Source: Thalassolituus sp006212115 (lineage in GTDB: Bacteria > Pseudomonadota > Gammaproteobacteria > Pseudomonadales > Oceanobacteraceae). From it: a stretch of 64,000 nucleotides of DNA. Below, in pieces: positions 1 to 6,838 of the stretch. Every line of letters begins with the position of its first letter. Position 1 is the first letter of the stretch. The notes under the pieces were generated by a model. It saw only the letters and a program-made list of their open reading frames with translations, was not told the DNA's origin and did not search any database. The position numbers were made by a program, and so were the translations under genes. The stretch lies in NCBI RefSeq assembly GCF_040372045.1, contig NZ_BAABWH010000006.1. One strand, 5' to 3'.

Positions 1-1071
1 TGGTGTCTGGTTGAATGGCAAGCCATGACTTGTGTTCAGCGACTGACCTTCCGCAAAGGTCGTTTGATCAACTCCCAGAGTTTCTTTCCGGACAACAAAG
101 CGGGTATGGAGCTGGACGAGCTTTTCGTGTCCTATCTCGAACAGTTTTATCTTAACGGGCATTCTGCAGAGAGCCTGCCAGAAGTGCTGATCATGGACGC
201 GGATCTCGATGGGTTTGCTCCTATGTTGGAGGTGCTGAAAGGGCGCGGTGTCTCGATGTCTCTGCAGCGTGGACTGCGCGGTGATGGTCGTCAGTGGTTG
301 GCGATGGCCCAGGAAAATGCTCGTGCGGGCATACAGTCGGTTCTCTCGGGACGACAGGCTGCACTCGGGAAACTCGATGCGGCGGCGGATTTGCTGAGTA
401 TGAATTCTTCTATTGGGCGGATTGAGTGTTTTGATATCAGTCACTCTCAGGGAGAGGCTGCGTACGCATCATGCGTTGTTTACGGGAAGGAAGGTTTAGA
501 CAAATCACGTTATCGCCGCTTTTCTGTGCGCAATGTCACCGCCGGGGATGACTACGCTGCGCTTGAGGATTCTGTTCGTCGCCATCTTACCCGAATGCTC
601 GAGCAAGAAGACCTACCGGATCTGTTGCTGATCGACGGCGGTAAGGGGCAGGTATCCCGTGTCCAGCAAGTGCTTGAGGAGCTGAGCATCACAGACGTTT
701 ATCTGCTGGGGATTTCAAAGGGGACGACGCGGAAGTCCGGCTGGGAATATTTGTGGCGCCCGGCGACGTCAATCCCTATCACGCCTGACGCCCACAATGA
801 AGGGTTTCGGTTGTTGCAATACGTCAGGGACGAGGCTCATCGGTTTGCGATTACAGGCCACCGGAAAGAGCGGGCGAAAAAGCGCGGACAATCCGATCTG
901 GAAAAATTACCGGGCGTAGGGCCCAAAAGACGCCGAGAGCTTTTGCTTCACTTTGGCAGTCTGCGTAATATGCGCGGTGCGCCGCGGGAAGAGTTTGAAA
1001 AGGTCCCGGGAATCAGTAAAGCATTGGCAGGGCAGATTTTTGCAGCTCTGCATGGTGAGGAACAGGAGTAG
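1..1071 (+). CDS. uvrC: UvrABC system protein C, C-terminal part (5' end outside window)
   Basis: Excinuclease subunit that makes both incisions around a DNA lesion after UvrB loading. The frame is open from base 1, so this is the last 356 residues of a protein usually about 600 long; the first ATG at 25 is internal. Visible are the C-terminal endonuclease (RNase H-like) domain, with ECFDISHSQGE, the GDDYAALE segment and LLIDGGKGQ, and the tandem helix-hairpin-helix at the end (LPGVGPKRRRELL and VPGISKALA). The N-terminal GIY-YIG nuclease lies upstream of the window. pgsA starts 8 bases after the stop, with its probable ribosome site (AGGAG) inside the uvrC end. The uvrC-pgsA order is classical in gammaproteobacteria. 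Confidence 0.96.
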   Translation, partial: WCLVEWQAMTCVQRLTFRKGRLINSQSFFPDNKAGMELDELFVSYLEQFYLNGHSAESLPEVLIMDADLDGFAPMLEVLKGRGVSMSLQRGLRGDGRQWLAMAQENARAGIQSVLSGRQAALGKLDAAADLLSMNSSIGRIECFDISHSQGEAAYASCVVYGKEGLDKSRYRRFSVRNVTAGDDYAALEDSVRRHLTRMLEQEDLPDLLLIDGGKGQVSRVQQVLEELSITDVYLLGISKGTTRKSGWEYLWRPATSIPITPDAHNEGFRLLQYVRDEAHRFAITGHRKERAKKRGQSDLEKLPGVGPKRRRELLLHFGSLRNMRGAPREEFEKVPGISKALAGQIFAALHGEEQE

Positions 1072-1079
1072 TACGCCCG

Positions 1080-1622
1080 ATGAATATCCCAAATATACTG
1101 ACGATGGGTCGGATATTGATGATCCCCCTTATGGTCGTATGTTTCTATTGGTTAGGAGAGAGTGGTCGGGTTTGGGCTGCTTTGTTGTTTGCAGCGGCGG
1201 CAGTAACCGATTGGTTTGATGGGTATCTGGCTCGTAAGTTGGATCAATCGACGGCTCTGGGGGCATTTCTTGATCCGGTTGCCGACAAACTAATTGTATC
1301 TGTGGCGCTGGTGTTGCTTGTAGAGCACTTTGCGCACCCCTGGTTGACGATTCCTGCCATGATTATTGTTGGTCGGGAGATCGTGATCTCTGCACTTCGG
1401 GAGTGGATGGCGGAACTCGGAAAGCGCGCCAACGTTGCTGTCAGTCAGATGGGTAAAATAAAAACTGCGTTGCAGATGATATCTATCACTGTGTTATTAG
1501 GTGCGGCAGAGGGCAGCTTGCTCGAGACTCTCGGTATATATGCACTGTACGGTGCGGCACTTTTGACCTTGTGGTCTATGTTGATCTACCTCCGGGCGGC
1601 CTGGCCGGAGCTGAAGCGGTAG
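1080..1622 (+). CDS. pgsA: CDP-diacylglycerol--glycerol-3-phosphate 3-phosphatidyltransferase
   Basis: Integral inner-membrane enzyme making phosphatidylglycerol phosphate from CDP-diacylglycerol and glycerol-3-phosphate, the committed step to phosphatidylglycerol and cardiolipin. The 180-residue length is typical. The CDP-alcohol phosphotransferase signature D-G-x2-A-R-x8-G-x3-D-x3-D is complete in DWFDGYLARKL...GAFLDPVADK (about residues 43-69), and several hydrophobic helices follow. It starts with ATG 8 bases downstream of uvrC and is followed by the tRNA cluster, the same order as E. coli uvrC-pgsA-glyW-cysT-leuZ. Confidence 0.96.
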   Translation: MNIPNILTMGRILMIPLMVVCFYWLGESGRVWAALLFAAAAVTDWFDGYLARKLDQSTALGAFLDPVADKLIVSVALVLLVEHFAHPWLTIPAMIIVGREIVISALREWMAELGKRANVAVSQMGKIKTALQMISITVLLGAAEGSLLETLGIYALYGAALLTLWSMLIYLRAAWPELKR

Positions 1623-1679
1623 TGCTGAGAGGTTTTCCTCTGTAGATCCTCTAAGTGCTTAAAAAGTAAGAAAAAAGAC

Positions 1680-1707
1680 TTGACTGGCTGCGGATGTTAT
1701 TTAAAAT
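1680..1707 (+). promoter_or_regulatory. Probable sigma70 promoter of the tRNA cluster
   Basis: TTGACT (1680-1685), 16-bp spacer, TAAAAT (1702-1707), then a GC-rich discriminator (GCGCAG) typical of stable-RNA promoters under stringent control. tRNA-Gly begins at 1721. Assigned by consensus and position only. Confidence 0.6.
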
Positions 1708-1720
1708 GCGCAGCACTTAA

Positions 1721-1796
1721 GCGGGAATAGCTCAGTTGGTAGAGCACAACCTTGCCAAGGTTGGGGTCGGGAGTTCGAGCCTCCTTTCCCGCTCCA
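1721..1796 (+). tRNA. glyW: tRNA-Gly (anticodon GCC)
   Basis: A 76-nt gene with acceptor stem GCGGGAA/TTCCCGC, a D-arm, anticodon loop CTTGCCAAG (GCC at 1754-1756), T-arm GTTCGAGCC and an encoded CCA end. First of three tRNAs downstream of pgsA. Confidence 0.97.
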
Positions 1797-1868
1797 TTCT
1801 TTCTTATCCCAAGAAATGAATTCATCAATTTAAATTGCAATAGTGTGGTTTGATTGATGTGTAGTTGT

Positions 1869-1931
1869 ACTGGCTCCAGTGCAACCACTGAACATCACGG
1901 TTCAGCACTGAAAAGGCGCAATGGCAAAGCG
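1869..1931 (+). repeat. Direct repeat copy 1: tRNA-Cys leader plus truncated tRNA-Cys 5' end
   Basis: This 63-bp block matches 1948-2010 with five mismatches at an offset of 79 bp. It contains the pseudo-palindrome ACTGG..CCAGT, the inverted repeat CTGAAC/GTTCAG, and a copy of the first 18 bases of tRNA-Cys (GGCGCAATGGCAAAGCG, with two changes). It then diverges into CTGTTTATTTAA and cannot fold as a tRNA. It is a tandem duplication remnant, not a gene. Confidence 0.9.
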
Positions 1932-1947
1932 CTGTTTATTTAAGGGC

Positions 1948-2010
1948 ACTGGTTCCAGTGCAATCGCTGAACATCACGGTTCAGCACTGAAAAGGCGCGA
2001 TAGCAAAGCG
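1948..2010 (+). repeat. Direct repeat copy 2: leader and 5' end of the intact tRNA-Cys
   Basis: Second copy of the 63-bp block at 1869-1931. Its last 17 bases are the 5' end of the functional tRNA-Cys gene. The intergenic part carries CACTGG-TT-CCAGTG and CTGAAC...GTTCAG inverted repeats, which could form hairpins in the tRNA precursor. Confidence 0.9.
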
Positions 2011-2067
2011 GTTATGCACTGGATTGCAAATCCACGTAGGCCGGTTCGACTCCGGCTCGCGCCTCCA
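1994..2067 (+). tRNA. cysT: tRNA-Cys (anticodon GCA)
   Basis: A 74-nt gene with acceptor stem GGCGCGA/TCGCGCC, anticodon loop ATTGCAAAT (GCA at 2026-2028), T-arm GGTTCGACTCC and encoded CCA. Its 5' end is duplicated upstream as a truncated copy. Confidence 0.97.
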
Positions 2068-2109
2068 CTTTTCAATGATCGCCTGCATTGGTCGGTCATA
2101 CCCCGATTA

Positions 2110-2196
2110 GCCCGGGTGGTGGAATTGGTAGACACAGGAGATTTAAAATCTCCCGACCTTATGGTCGTGCCGGTTCAATTCCGGCTCCGGGCACCA
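2110..2196 (+). tRNA. leuZ: tRNA-Leu (anticodon TAA)
   Basis: An 87-nt class II tRNA with acceptor stem GCCCGGG/CTCCGGGC region, anticodon stem GGAGA/TCTCC with loop TTTAAAA (TAA at 2144-2146), long variable arm CCGACCTTATGGTCG, T-arm GGTTCAATTCC and encoded CCA. Last member of the Gly-Cys-Leu cluster. Confidence 0.97.
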
Positions 2197-2233
2197 TATC
2201 ATATAAGCTTCCCCAATATTTGTTCTGGCAGCT

Positions 2234-3130
2234 ATGTTTCCTGAATACATCGAACCTGTGTTTCGTCCGCCCTCCGAAGGTCGGTCTTTAATATTTCAAG
2301 TTACTAATGGTTGCTCGTGGAATCGCTGCACCTTCTGCGACATGTACACGCAGCCCCAAAAGAAGTTTCGCGCAAAAAGCGAAGGCGATGCAGTTGAAGA
2401 GATACGGCGTGCTGCAGAGATAGGGCCGAGATTCGAGAAGGTGTTTCTGGGTGATGGTGACGCTCTGATGCTGCCTGTGCGGCGCCTGGAGGTGATATTG
2501 CGGGCTATTCGCGAATACCTGCCGTGGGTGAGGCGTGTAGGTGCGTATTGCCTGCCCCGGAACATAAGAAAGAAGACAGTTGCAGAGTTAAGCCTGCTTC
2601 AGTCTCTTGGTTTGGGAATCGCGTATGTCGGCGCTGAGAGTGGTGATGACGAAGTGCTGAAAGCCATTTCGAAGGGTGAGACATACGACTCCACGCTGGA
2701 TGCATTGTTGAAATTGAAGGAGGCGGGCATTGCAACCTCTGTGATGGTGCTAAATGGTATGGGTGGTCGAGCCCTGAGCGAGCAGCACGCAGTAAATTCT
2801 GCACGTCTCATGAGTGAATCCCAGCCCGAGTTCCTTTCTACGCTAGTTGCGAGCTACCCTCTCGGCACAAAAAGGGTTGAGGATGGATTTGAGTCGCAGG
2901 GGTACGCTTTCGATATGCCGGATCAACACGACCTTTTTAAAGAGTTATTCCTGTTCATCGATGGGCTTGAGTTGTCCTCTACTGTATTTCGTAGTGATCA
3001 TGCTTCTAATTATCTCCCTCTCAAGGGCGTGTTGGGTGAAGATAAGAATGCGTTGCTTGCGAAACTGGATGTGGCGATCAATCGGCCAGATTCCATTCGC
3101 TTGCGCCAGGAATGGCAGCGAGGGTTGTAA
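2234..3130 (+). CDS. Radical SAM protein of unknown substrate
   Basis: 298 residues. The N-terminal TNGCSWNRCTFC supplies three cysteines (about C27, C32, C35) spaced C-x4-C-x2-C, one residue wider than the usual C-x3-C-x2-C. LGDGDALMLP and GAESGDDEVL are typical of the SAM-binding TIM barrel of the COG1032/Elp3-like group. The product presumably carries a 4Fe-4S cluster and generates a 5'-deoxyadenosyl radical; the substrate cannot be read from sequence. The start ATG follows the tRNA-Leu end by 37 bases. The 3' end overlaps the next gene by 19 bp, so the two are probably translated together. Confidence 0.85.
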   Translation: MFPEYIEPVFRPPSEGRSLIFQVTNGCSWNRCTFCDMYTQPQKKFRAKSEGDAVEEIRRAAEIGPRFEKVFLGDGDALMLPVRRLEVILRAIREYLPWVRRVGAYCLPRNIRKKTVAELSLLQSLGLGIAYVGAESGDDEVLKAISKGETYDSTLDALLKLKEAGIATSVMVLNGMGGRALSEQHAVNSARLMSESQPEFLSTLVASYPLGTKRVEDGFESQGYAFDMPDQHDLFKELFLFIDGLELSSTVFRSDHASNYLPLKGVLGEDKNALLAKLDVAINRPDSIRLRQEWQRGL

Positions 3131-3657
3131 AGGTGAATATCGAAGAGATTGCTGGGCAGCTGGATCTGGGGGAAGGGCAGGTATATCCGCTGGAGAAGTG
3201 GGATCCGCCGTTTTCTGGTGATATCGACATTGTCGTGACTAGGGAAGGGCGCTGGATTCATGAAGGTGGTGAAATTCGTCGCAAGTCCTTAGTACGGCTG
3301 TTTGCATCTCTTATCAAACAAGAGGGTGTGGACTACTACCTTGTTACGCCAGTCGAGAAGTGGCGTATACGCGTTGAAGATATGCCGCTACACGTTATTT
3401 CATTGTTTGGTGATAGTGATACCGGTATCCGCATGGCTCTGAGTAATGGCCAATCGCAGCTTGTTGATGAGCGCTGTGGGTTGAAGCTTAGTAATCTCGA
3501 CGGTGTTTTGGTGCCGACTGTTGTTGCGGCTCAGGGGCTTGAGGCGAGATTTCTTCGGTCAGCCTATTATGAGTTGGTAGATTTGTCGGAGATGACAGAT
3601 ACCCAGTGCATTGTGCGTTCTGGTAATGCTAAGTTTGTATTGGATTTTCCTCTGTAA
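3112..3657 (+). CDS. DUF1285 family protein
   Basis: 181 residues, recognised as DUF1285 from WDPPFSGDIDIVVTREGRW and the following IRRKSLVRLFASLI segment. No signal peptide or membrane helix, so cytoplasmic. Function unknown. The ATG at 3112 lies inside the radical SAM gene; a GTG at 3133 just beyond that gene's stop is an alternative start. Followed by about 85 bp that contain no gene before the broken ETF-QO. Confidence 0.8.
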   Translation: MAARVVKVNIEEIAGQLDLGEGQVYPLEKWDPPFSGDIDIVVTREGRWIHEGGEIRRKSLVRLFASLIKQEGVDYYLVTPVEKWRIRVEDMPLHVISLFGDSDTGIRMALSNGQSQLVDERCGLKLSNLDGVLVPTVVAAQGLEARFLRSAYYELVDLSEMTDTQCIVRSGNAKFVLDFPL

Positions 3658-3741
3658 GCCTTTGTAAATAGGGCATCTTGTGCCACGTTCACTTGTTGGG
3701 CCCGATAAACCCTTGTGGTTTGGGGGAAACAGGGTAGTTTG

Positions 3742-4620
3742 CTAGCTAGTGTCAGTTGCACATGAATGGTGCTTCATTCGCTGGAATTCATCGAATGGGC
3801 TCACGTGAGGGTTGCTGTAGGACAGGTCTGTGATGAGACCGACTACTACCTGATTGTTTTCGGTGTGGTACAGGAAGAAGCCGCCAGTCGAGTTGCTCTC
3901 GCTGAGAGGCCAGCCAGCGCCGTGGAGTACCAGACCTTCCTGGTGTTTGCTTGGGTCAATATCCCAGAGTTCTTTGATACCGATACCGTAATGCTGAGGA
4001 TCTTTGCCAGCATCCAGGTTGAATCGGCTGATAAGCTCTTTGCCCAGATGGCCACGGCAGCCTTCAGCGAACACTGTGTACTTCGCACGCAGTTCCATAC
4101 CAGGCATGAAACTGTCTTTTTCAGAGCCGTCTTCTGCTACGCCCATGTCACCGGTTACAACGCCTTTTACTACGTCGTCTTCAATGATCAGGGAGGCGGC
4201 AGGGAATCCAGGGTAGATTTCTACGCCGAGCGCTTCTGCCTGCTCGCCGAGCCAGCGGCACACATTGCCAAGTGAGACGATGTAGTTACCGTCATTGTGC
4301 ATTGGCTTAGGGATGGCCCAGTGTGGAGTCTTAACTGACTTTTCGTCAGAGGTCAGAAAGTACACTTCATCGCCGGTAACGGCAGTGTTAAGAGGTGCGC
4401 CCATTTCTTTCCAGTCTGGGAACAGCTCGTTCATAGCCCGGTCTTCAATCACGGCGCCAGACAGGATATGTGCGCCAATTTCGGAGCCCTTTTCTACGAG
4501 GCAGACAGCCAGTTCTTGTCCTGCCTCCTGAGCCAGTTGCATTATACGACAAGCTGTCGACAGGCCCGATGGGCCAGCGCCGACGATCACTACGTCGTAT
4601 TCCATCACATCACGTTGCAT
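3742..4620 (-). pseudogene. Electron transfer flavoprotein-ubiquinone oxidoreductase, C-terminally truncated
   Basis: ETF-QO passes electrons from ETF to ubiquinone at the inner membrane and is normally about 550 residues. Here only the N-terminal half is present. It has the FAD-binding GAGPSGLSTACR, GSEIGAHILSGAV, the WAIPKPMHNDGNYIVSLG segment and GGFFLYHTENNQVVVGLITDLSYSNPHVSPFDEFQ as short matches in order. Similarity stops at RMKHH (about 3772), followed by seven unrelated residues and a stop. The membrane-contacting part and the C-terminal 4Fe-4S ferredoxin domain are missing. The start at 4620 is preceded by AGGAGA at proper spacing. It is divergent from etfBA, its natural partner. Probably non-functional unless a complete copy exists elsewhere. 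Confidence 0.85.
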
Positions 4621-4994
4621 AAATAATCTCCTCAAATCACGGTAGGAGTGCCGCATTCGCGGTCGTAAGTTACCAAGATATCAGAGTGGAGTCGGGCCAC
4701 TCAAATAAGCAGGGCTGGTTCGAAAAATGCAGGCCATTATACGGGGCGGGGGTATTCAGGCAACTATTTGCGCCAAGGTGGCATGATCGAACCTTGGGCT
4801 GGTTTGGTTGATGAATGATAGGTGAGTGTGAAAAGACGAAATATGGTCTTTCTGTGGTGCGGCTAACGAGTGGCTTTACTTGACCTATCAAGAAACAATC
4901 CCAATAATTAGCCACGCTCGGGCGGAGGGCATCCAGATTATTGTTATTCTGTTGAGCCTTTCCCTCACCATTCACTAGAGAAAACGAGGAATCT
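4621..4994. other. Divergent intergenic region between truncated ETF-QO and etfBA
   Basis: About 370 bp without a convincing gene. It must hold the promoters of both transcription units. The ribosome sites are visible at each edge (AGGAGA toward ETF-QO, ACGAGGA toward etfB). No clear operator palindrome or hexamer pair was found. Confidence 0.5.
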
Positions 4995-5744
4995 ATGAAG
5001 GTTCTTGTCGCTGTAAAACGCGTGATCGACTATAACGTCAAGCCTCGCGTGAAAGCAGACAACTCTGATGTTGATCTGACAAACGTCAAAATGGCTATGA
5101 ACCCATTTTGCGAAATCGCTGTTGAAGAAGCTGTTCGTCTGAAAGAGAAGGGCATTGCTTCTGAAATCGTTGTTGTTTCAATCGGCCCTAAAGTTGCTCA
5201 GGAGCAAATCCGTACTGCTCTGGCGCTGGGTGCAGACCGTGGCATCCTGGTTGAGACTGACGAGAAGCTTGAGTCGCTGACCGTGGCCAAGATCCTGAAA
5301 GGTGTTGTAGAGAAAGAGCAGCCTCAGATCGTCATTATGGGCAAGCAGTCCATCGATAGTGACAATAACCAGACTGGTCAGATGCTGGGTGCCCTGACAG
5401 GCATGCCACAGGGTACGTTCGCGTCAGAGGTTGCTGTAGACGGTGACAAGCTGAACGTAACTCGTGAAATCGACGGCGGTCTTCGTACTGTTGCTCTGAA
5501 CCTGCCGGCTATCGTAACGACTGACCTGCGTCTCAACGAGCCACGCTATGCGTCACTGCCAAACATCATGAAAGCAAAGCGCAAGCCTCTGGAAACTGTT
5601 GCTCCTGCTGATCTGGGTGTAGAAGTGAAATCAACTCTTTCACTGGTTAAGGTGACACCACCAGCTGAGCGCTCTGCTGGCATCAAGGTCGACAGCGTTG
5701 CTACACTGGTCGACAAACTCAAAAACGAAGCAAAAGTACTCTAA
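4995..5744 (+). CDS. etfB: Electron transfer flavoprotein, beta subunit
   Basis: 249 residues, the usual length. MKVLVAVKRVIDYNVKPRVK is the standard ETF-beta N terminus. The AMP-binding fold has AVEEAVRLKEKG and DSDNNQTGQMLGALTG, and the ETF-beta signature is VTREIDGGLRTVALNLPAIV. It pairs with the alpha subunit to take electrons from acyl-CoA and other dehydrogenases. ATG follows the ribosome site ACGAGGA. etfA begins 13 bases after the stop. Confidence 0.97.
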   Translation: MKVLVAVKRVIDYNVKPRVKADNSDVDLTNVKMAMNPFCEIAVEEAVRLKEKGIASEIVVVSIGPKVAQEQIRTALALGADRGILVETDEKLESLTVAKILKGVVEKEQPQIVIMGKQSIDSDNNQTGQMLGALTGMPQGTFASEVAVDGDKLNVTREIDGGLRTVALNLPAIVTTDLRLNEPRYASLPNIMKAKRKPLETVAPADLGVEVKSTLSLVKVTPPAERSAGIKVDSVATLVDKLKNEAKVL

Positions 5745-5757
5745 GAGGTTAAGTGTA

Positions 5758-6687
5758 ATGGCTATTTTAGTAATCGCAGAACACGATAATGCCTCTTTGA
5801 AGGGCGCTACTCTGAACACCATCACGGCTGCTTCTAAAATCGGTGGCGATGTTGAAGTTCTGGTTGCTGGTTCTGGCTGTGCAGCGGTTGCAGACGCAGC
5901 AGCCAAAGTTGCCGGTGTTAGCAAGGTTTTGCTGGCTGATAATGCAGCATACGAGTACCAGCTGGCTGAAAACATGGGTGACCTTGTTGCTGAACTCGGC
6001 AAAGGCTACTCGCACATTCTGGCCTCAGCGACCACTACTGGTAAGGACTTCCTGCCACGCGCAGCTGCATTGCTGGATGTGAACATGCTGTCTGACGTTA
6101 CAGCTGTTGAATCAGACGACACTTTTGTTCGTCCAATCTACGCTGGTAACGCTATTGCAACGGTTAAATCATCTGACGCGATCAAGGTCCTGACTATCCG
6201 TGGTACTGGCTTTGACGCGGCGGCAGCTGAAGGTGGCTCTGCTTCCGTTGAGAGCATTGATGTTGCCAAAGATGTTGGCACTTCAGCATTTGCTGGTGAA
6301 GAACTGGCCAAGTCTGATCGCCCAGAACTGACCGCGGCAAGCGTTGTTATCTCTGGTGGTCGTGGTATGGGGAATGGCGACAACTTCGAGATCCTGTACA
6401 AGGTTGCTGACAAGATCGGTGCTGCAGTAGGTGCATCTCGCGCTGCTGTTGATGCTGGCTTCGTTCCAAACGACATGCAGGTTGGTCAAACCGGTAAGAT
6501 TGTTGCGCCTGACCTTTATGTTGCCGTTGGTATCTCTGGTGCCATTCAGCATCTTGCTGGTATGAAGGACTCTAAAGTCATTGTTGCTATCAACAAAGAC
6601 GAAGAAGCGCCTATCTTCCAGGTTGCAGATTATGGCCTGGTAGCGGATCTGTTTGACGCAGTTCCTGAGTTGGAGTCTGCACTTTAA
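5758..6687 (+). CDS. etfA: Electron transfer flavoprotein, alpha subunit
   Basis: 309 residues. The start at 5758 (MAILVIAEHDNASLKG) is chosen because it follows AAGAGG and matches family N termini; an upstream in-frame ATG lies inside etfB. The C-terminal FAD domain shows VVISGGRGMGNGDNFEIL, GASRAAVDAGFVPNDMQVGQ and the GISGAIQHLAGMKDSKVI motif. Its quinone-reducing partner ETF-QO next door is truncated. The operon ends in a strong terminator. Confidence 0.97.
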   Translation: MAILVIAEHDNASLKGATLNTITAASKIGGDVEVLVAGSGCAAVADAAAKVAGVSKVLLADNAAYEYQLAENMGDLVAELGKGYSHILASATTTGKDFLPRAAALLDVNMLSDVTAVESDDTFVRPIYAGNAIATVKSSDAIKVLTIRGTGFDAAAAEGGSASVESIDVAKDVGTSAFAGEELAKSDRPELTAASVVISGGRGMGNGDNFEILYKVADKIGAAVGASRAAVDAGFVPNDMQVGQTGKIVAPDLYVAVGISGAIQHLAGMKDSKVIVAINKDEEAPIFQVADYGLVADLFDAVPELESAL

Positions 6688-6706
6688 TAGCGGTCCCGCT
6701 CAAAGG

Positions 6707-6734
6707 AAAGCCCGGCGTTTGCCGGGCTTTTTTA
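6707..6734 (+). terminator. Rho-independent terminator of etfBA
   Basis: Hairpin AAGCCCGGC-GTTT-GCCGGGCTT followed by a run of T, 20 bases after the etfA stop. Confidence 0.92.
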
Positions 6735-6838
6735 TATCTGATTTCACCGTTTCACAAGCTTGTCATTTGTTTGTAATAGGGTAAGTTAGCACGTTCGGGT
6801 TGACCGGATATGGAATCGTTTTTGTTAAGGAAGTTGTT

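Noticed and set aside
25..1071. uvrC starting at ATG 25
   Set aside because: The frame is open to base 1 with continuing UvrC-like residues (WCLVEWQA), so the ATG is internal.
1869..2010. Possible CRISPR-like direct repeats
   Set aside because: Only two diverged 63-bp copies that include tRNA sequence; a local duplication explains them.
1921..2244. Open frame over the tRNA-Cys and tRNA-Leu genes
   Set aside because: It consists of tRNA sequence and spacer; no protein similarity.
3766..4275. Plus-strand 169-codon frame
   Set aside because: Exact antisense of the ETF-QO remnant; no start signal or family resemblance.
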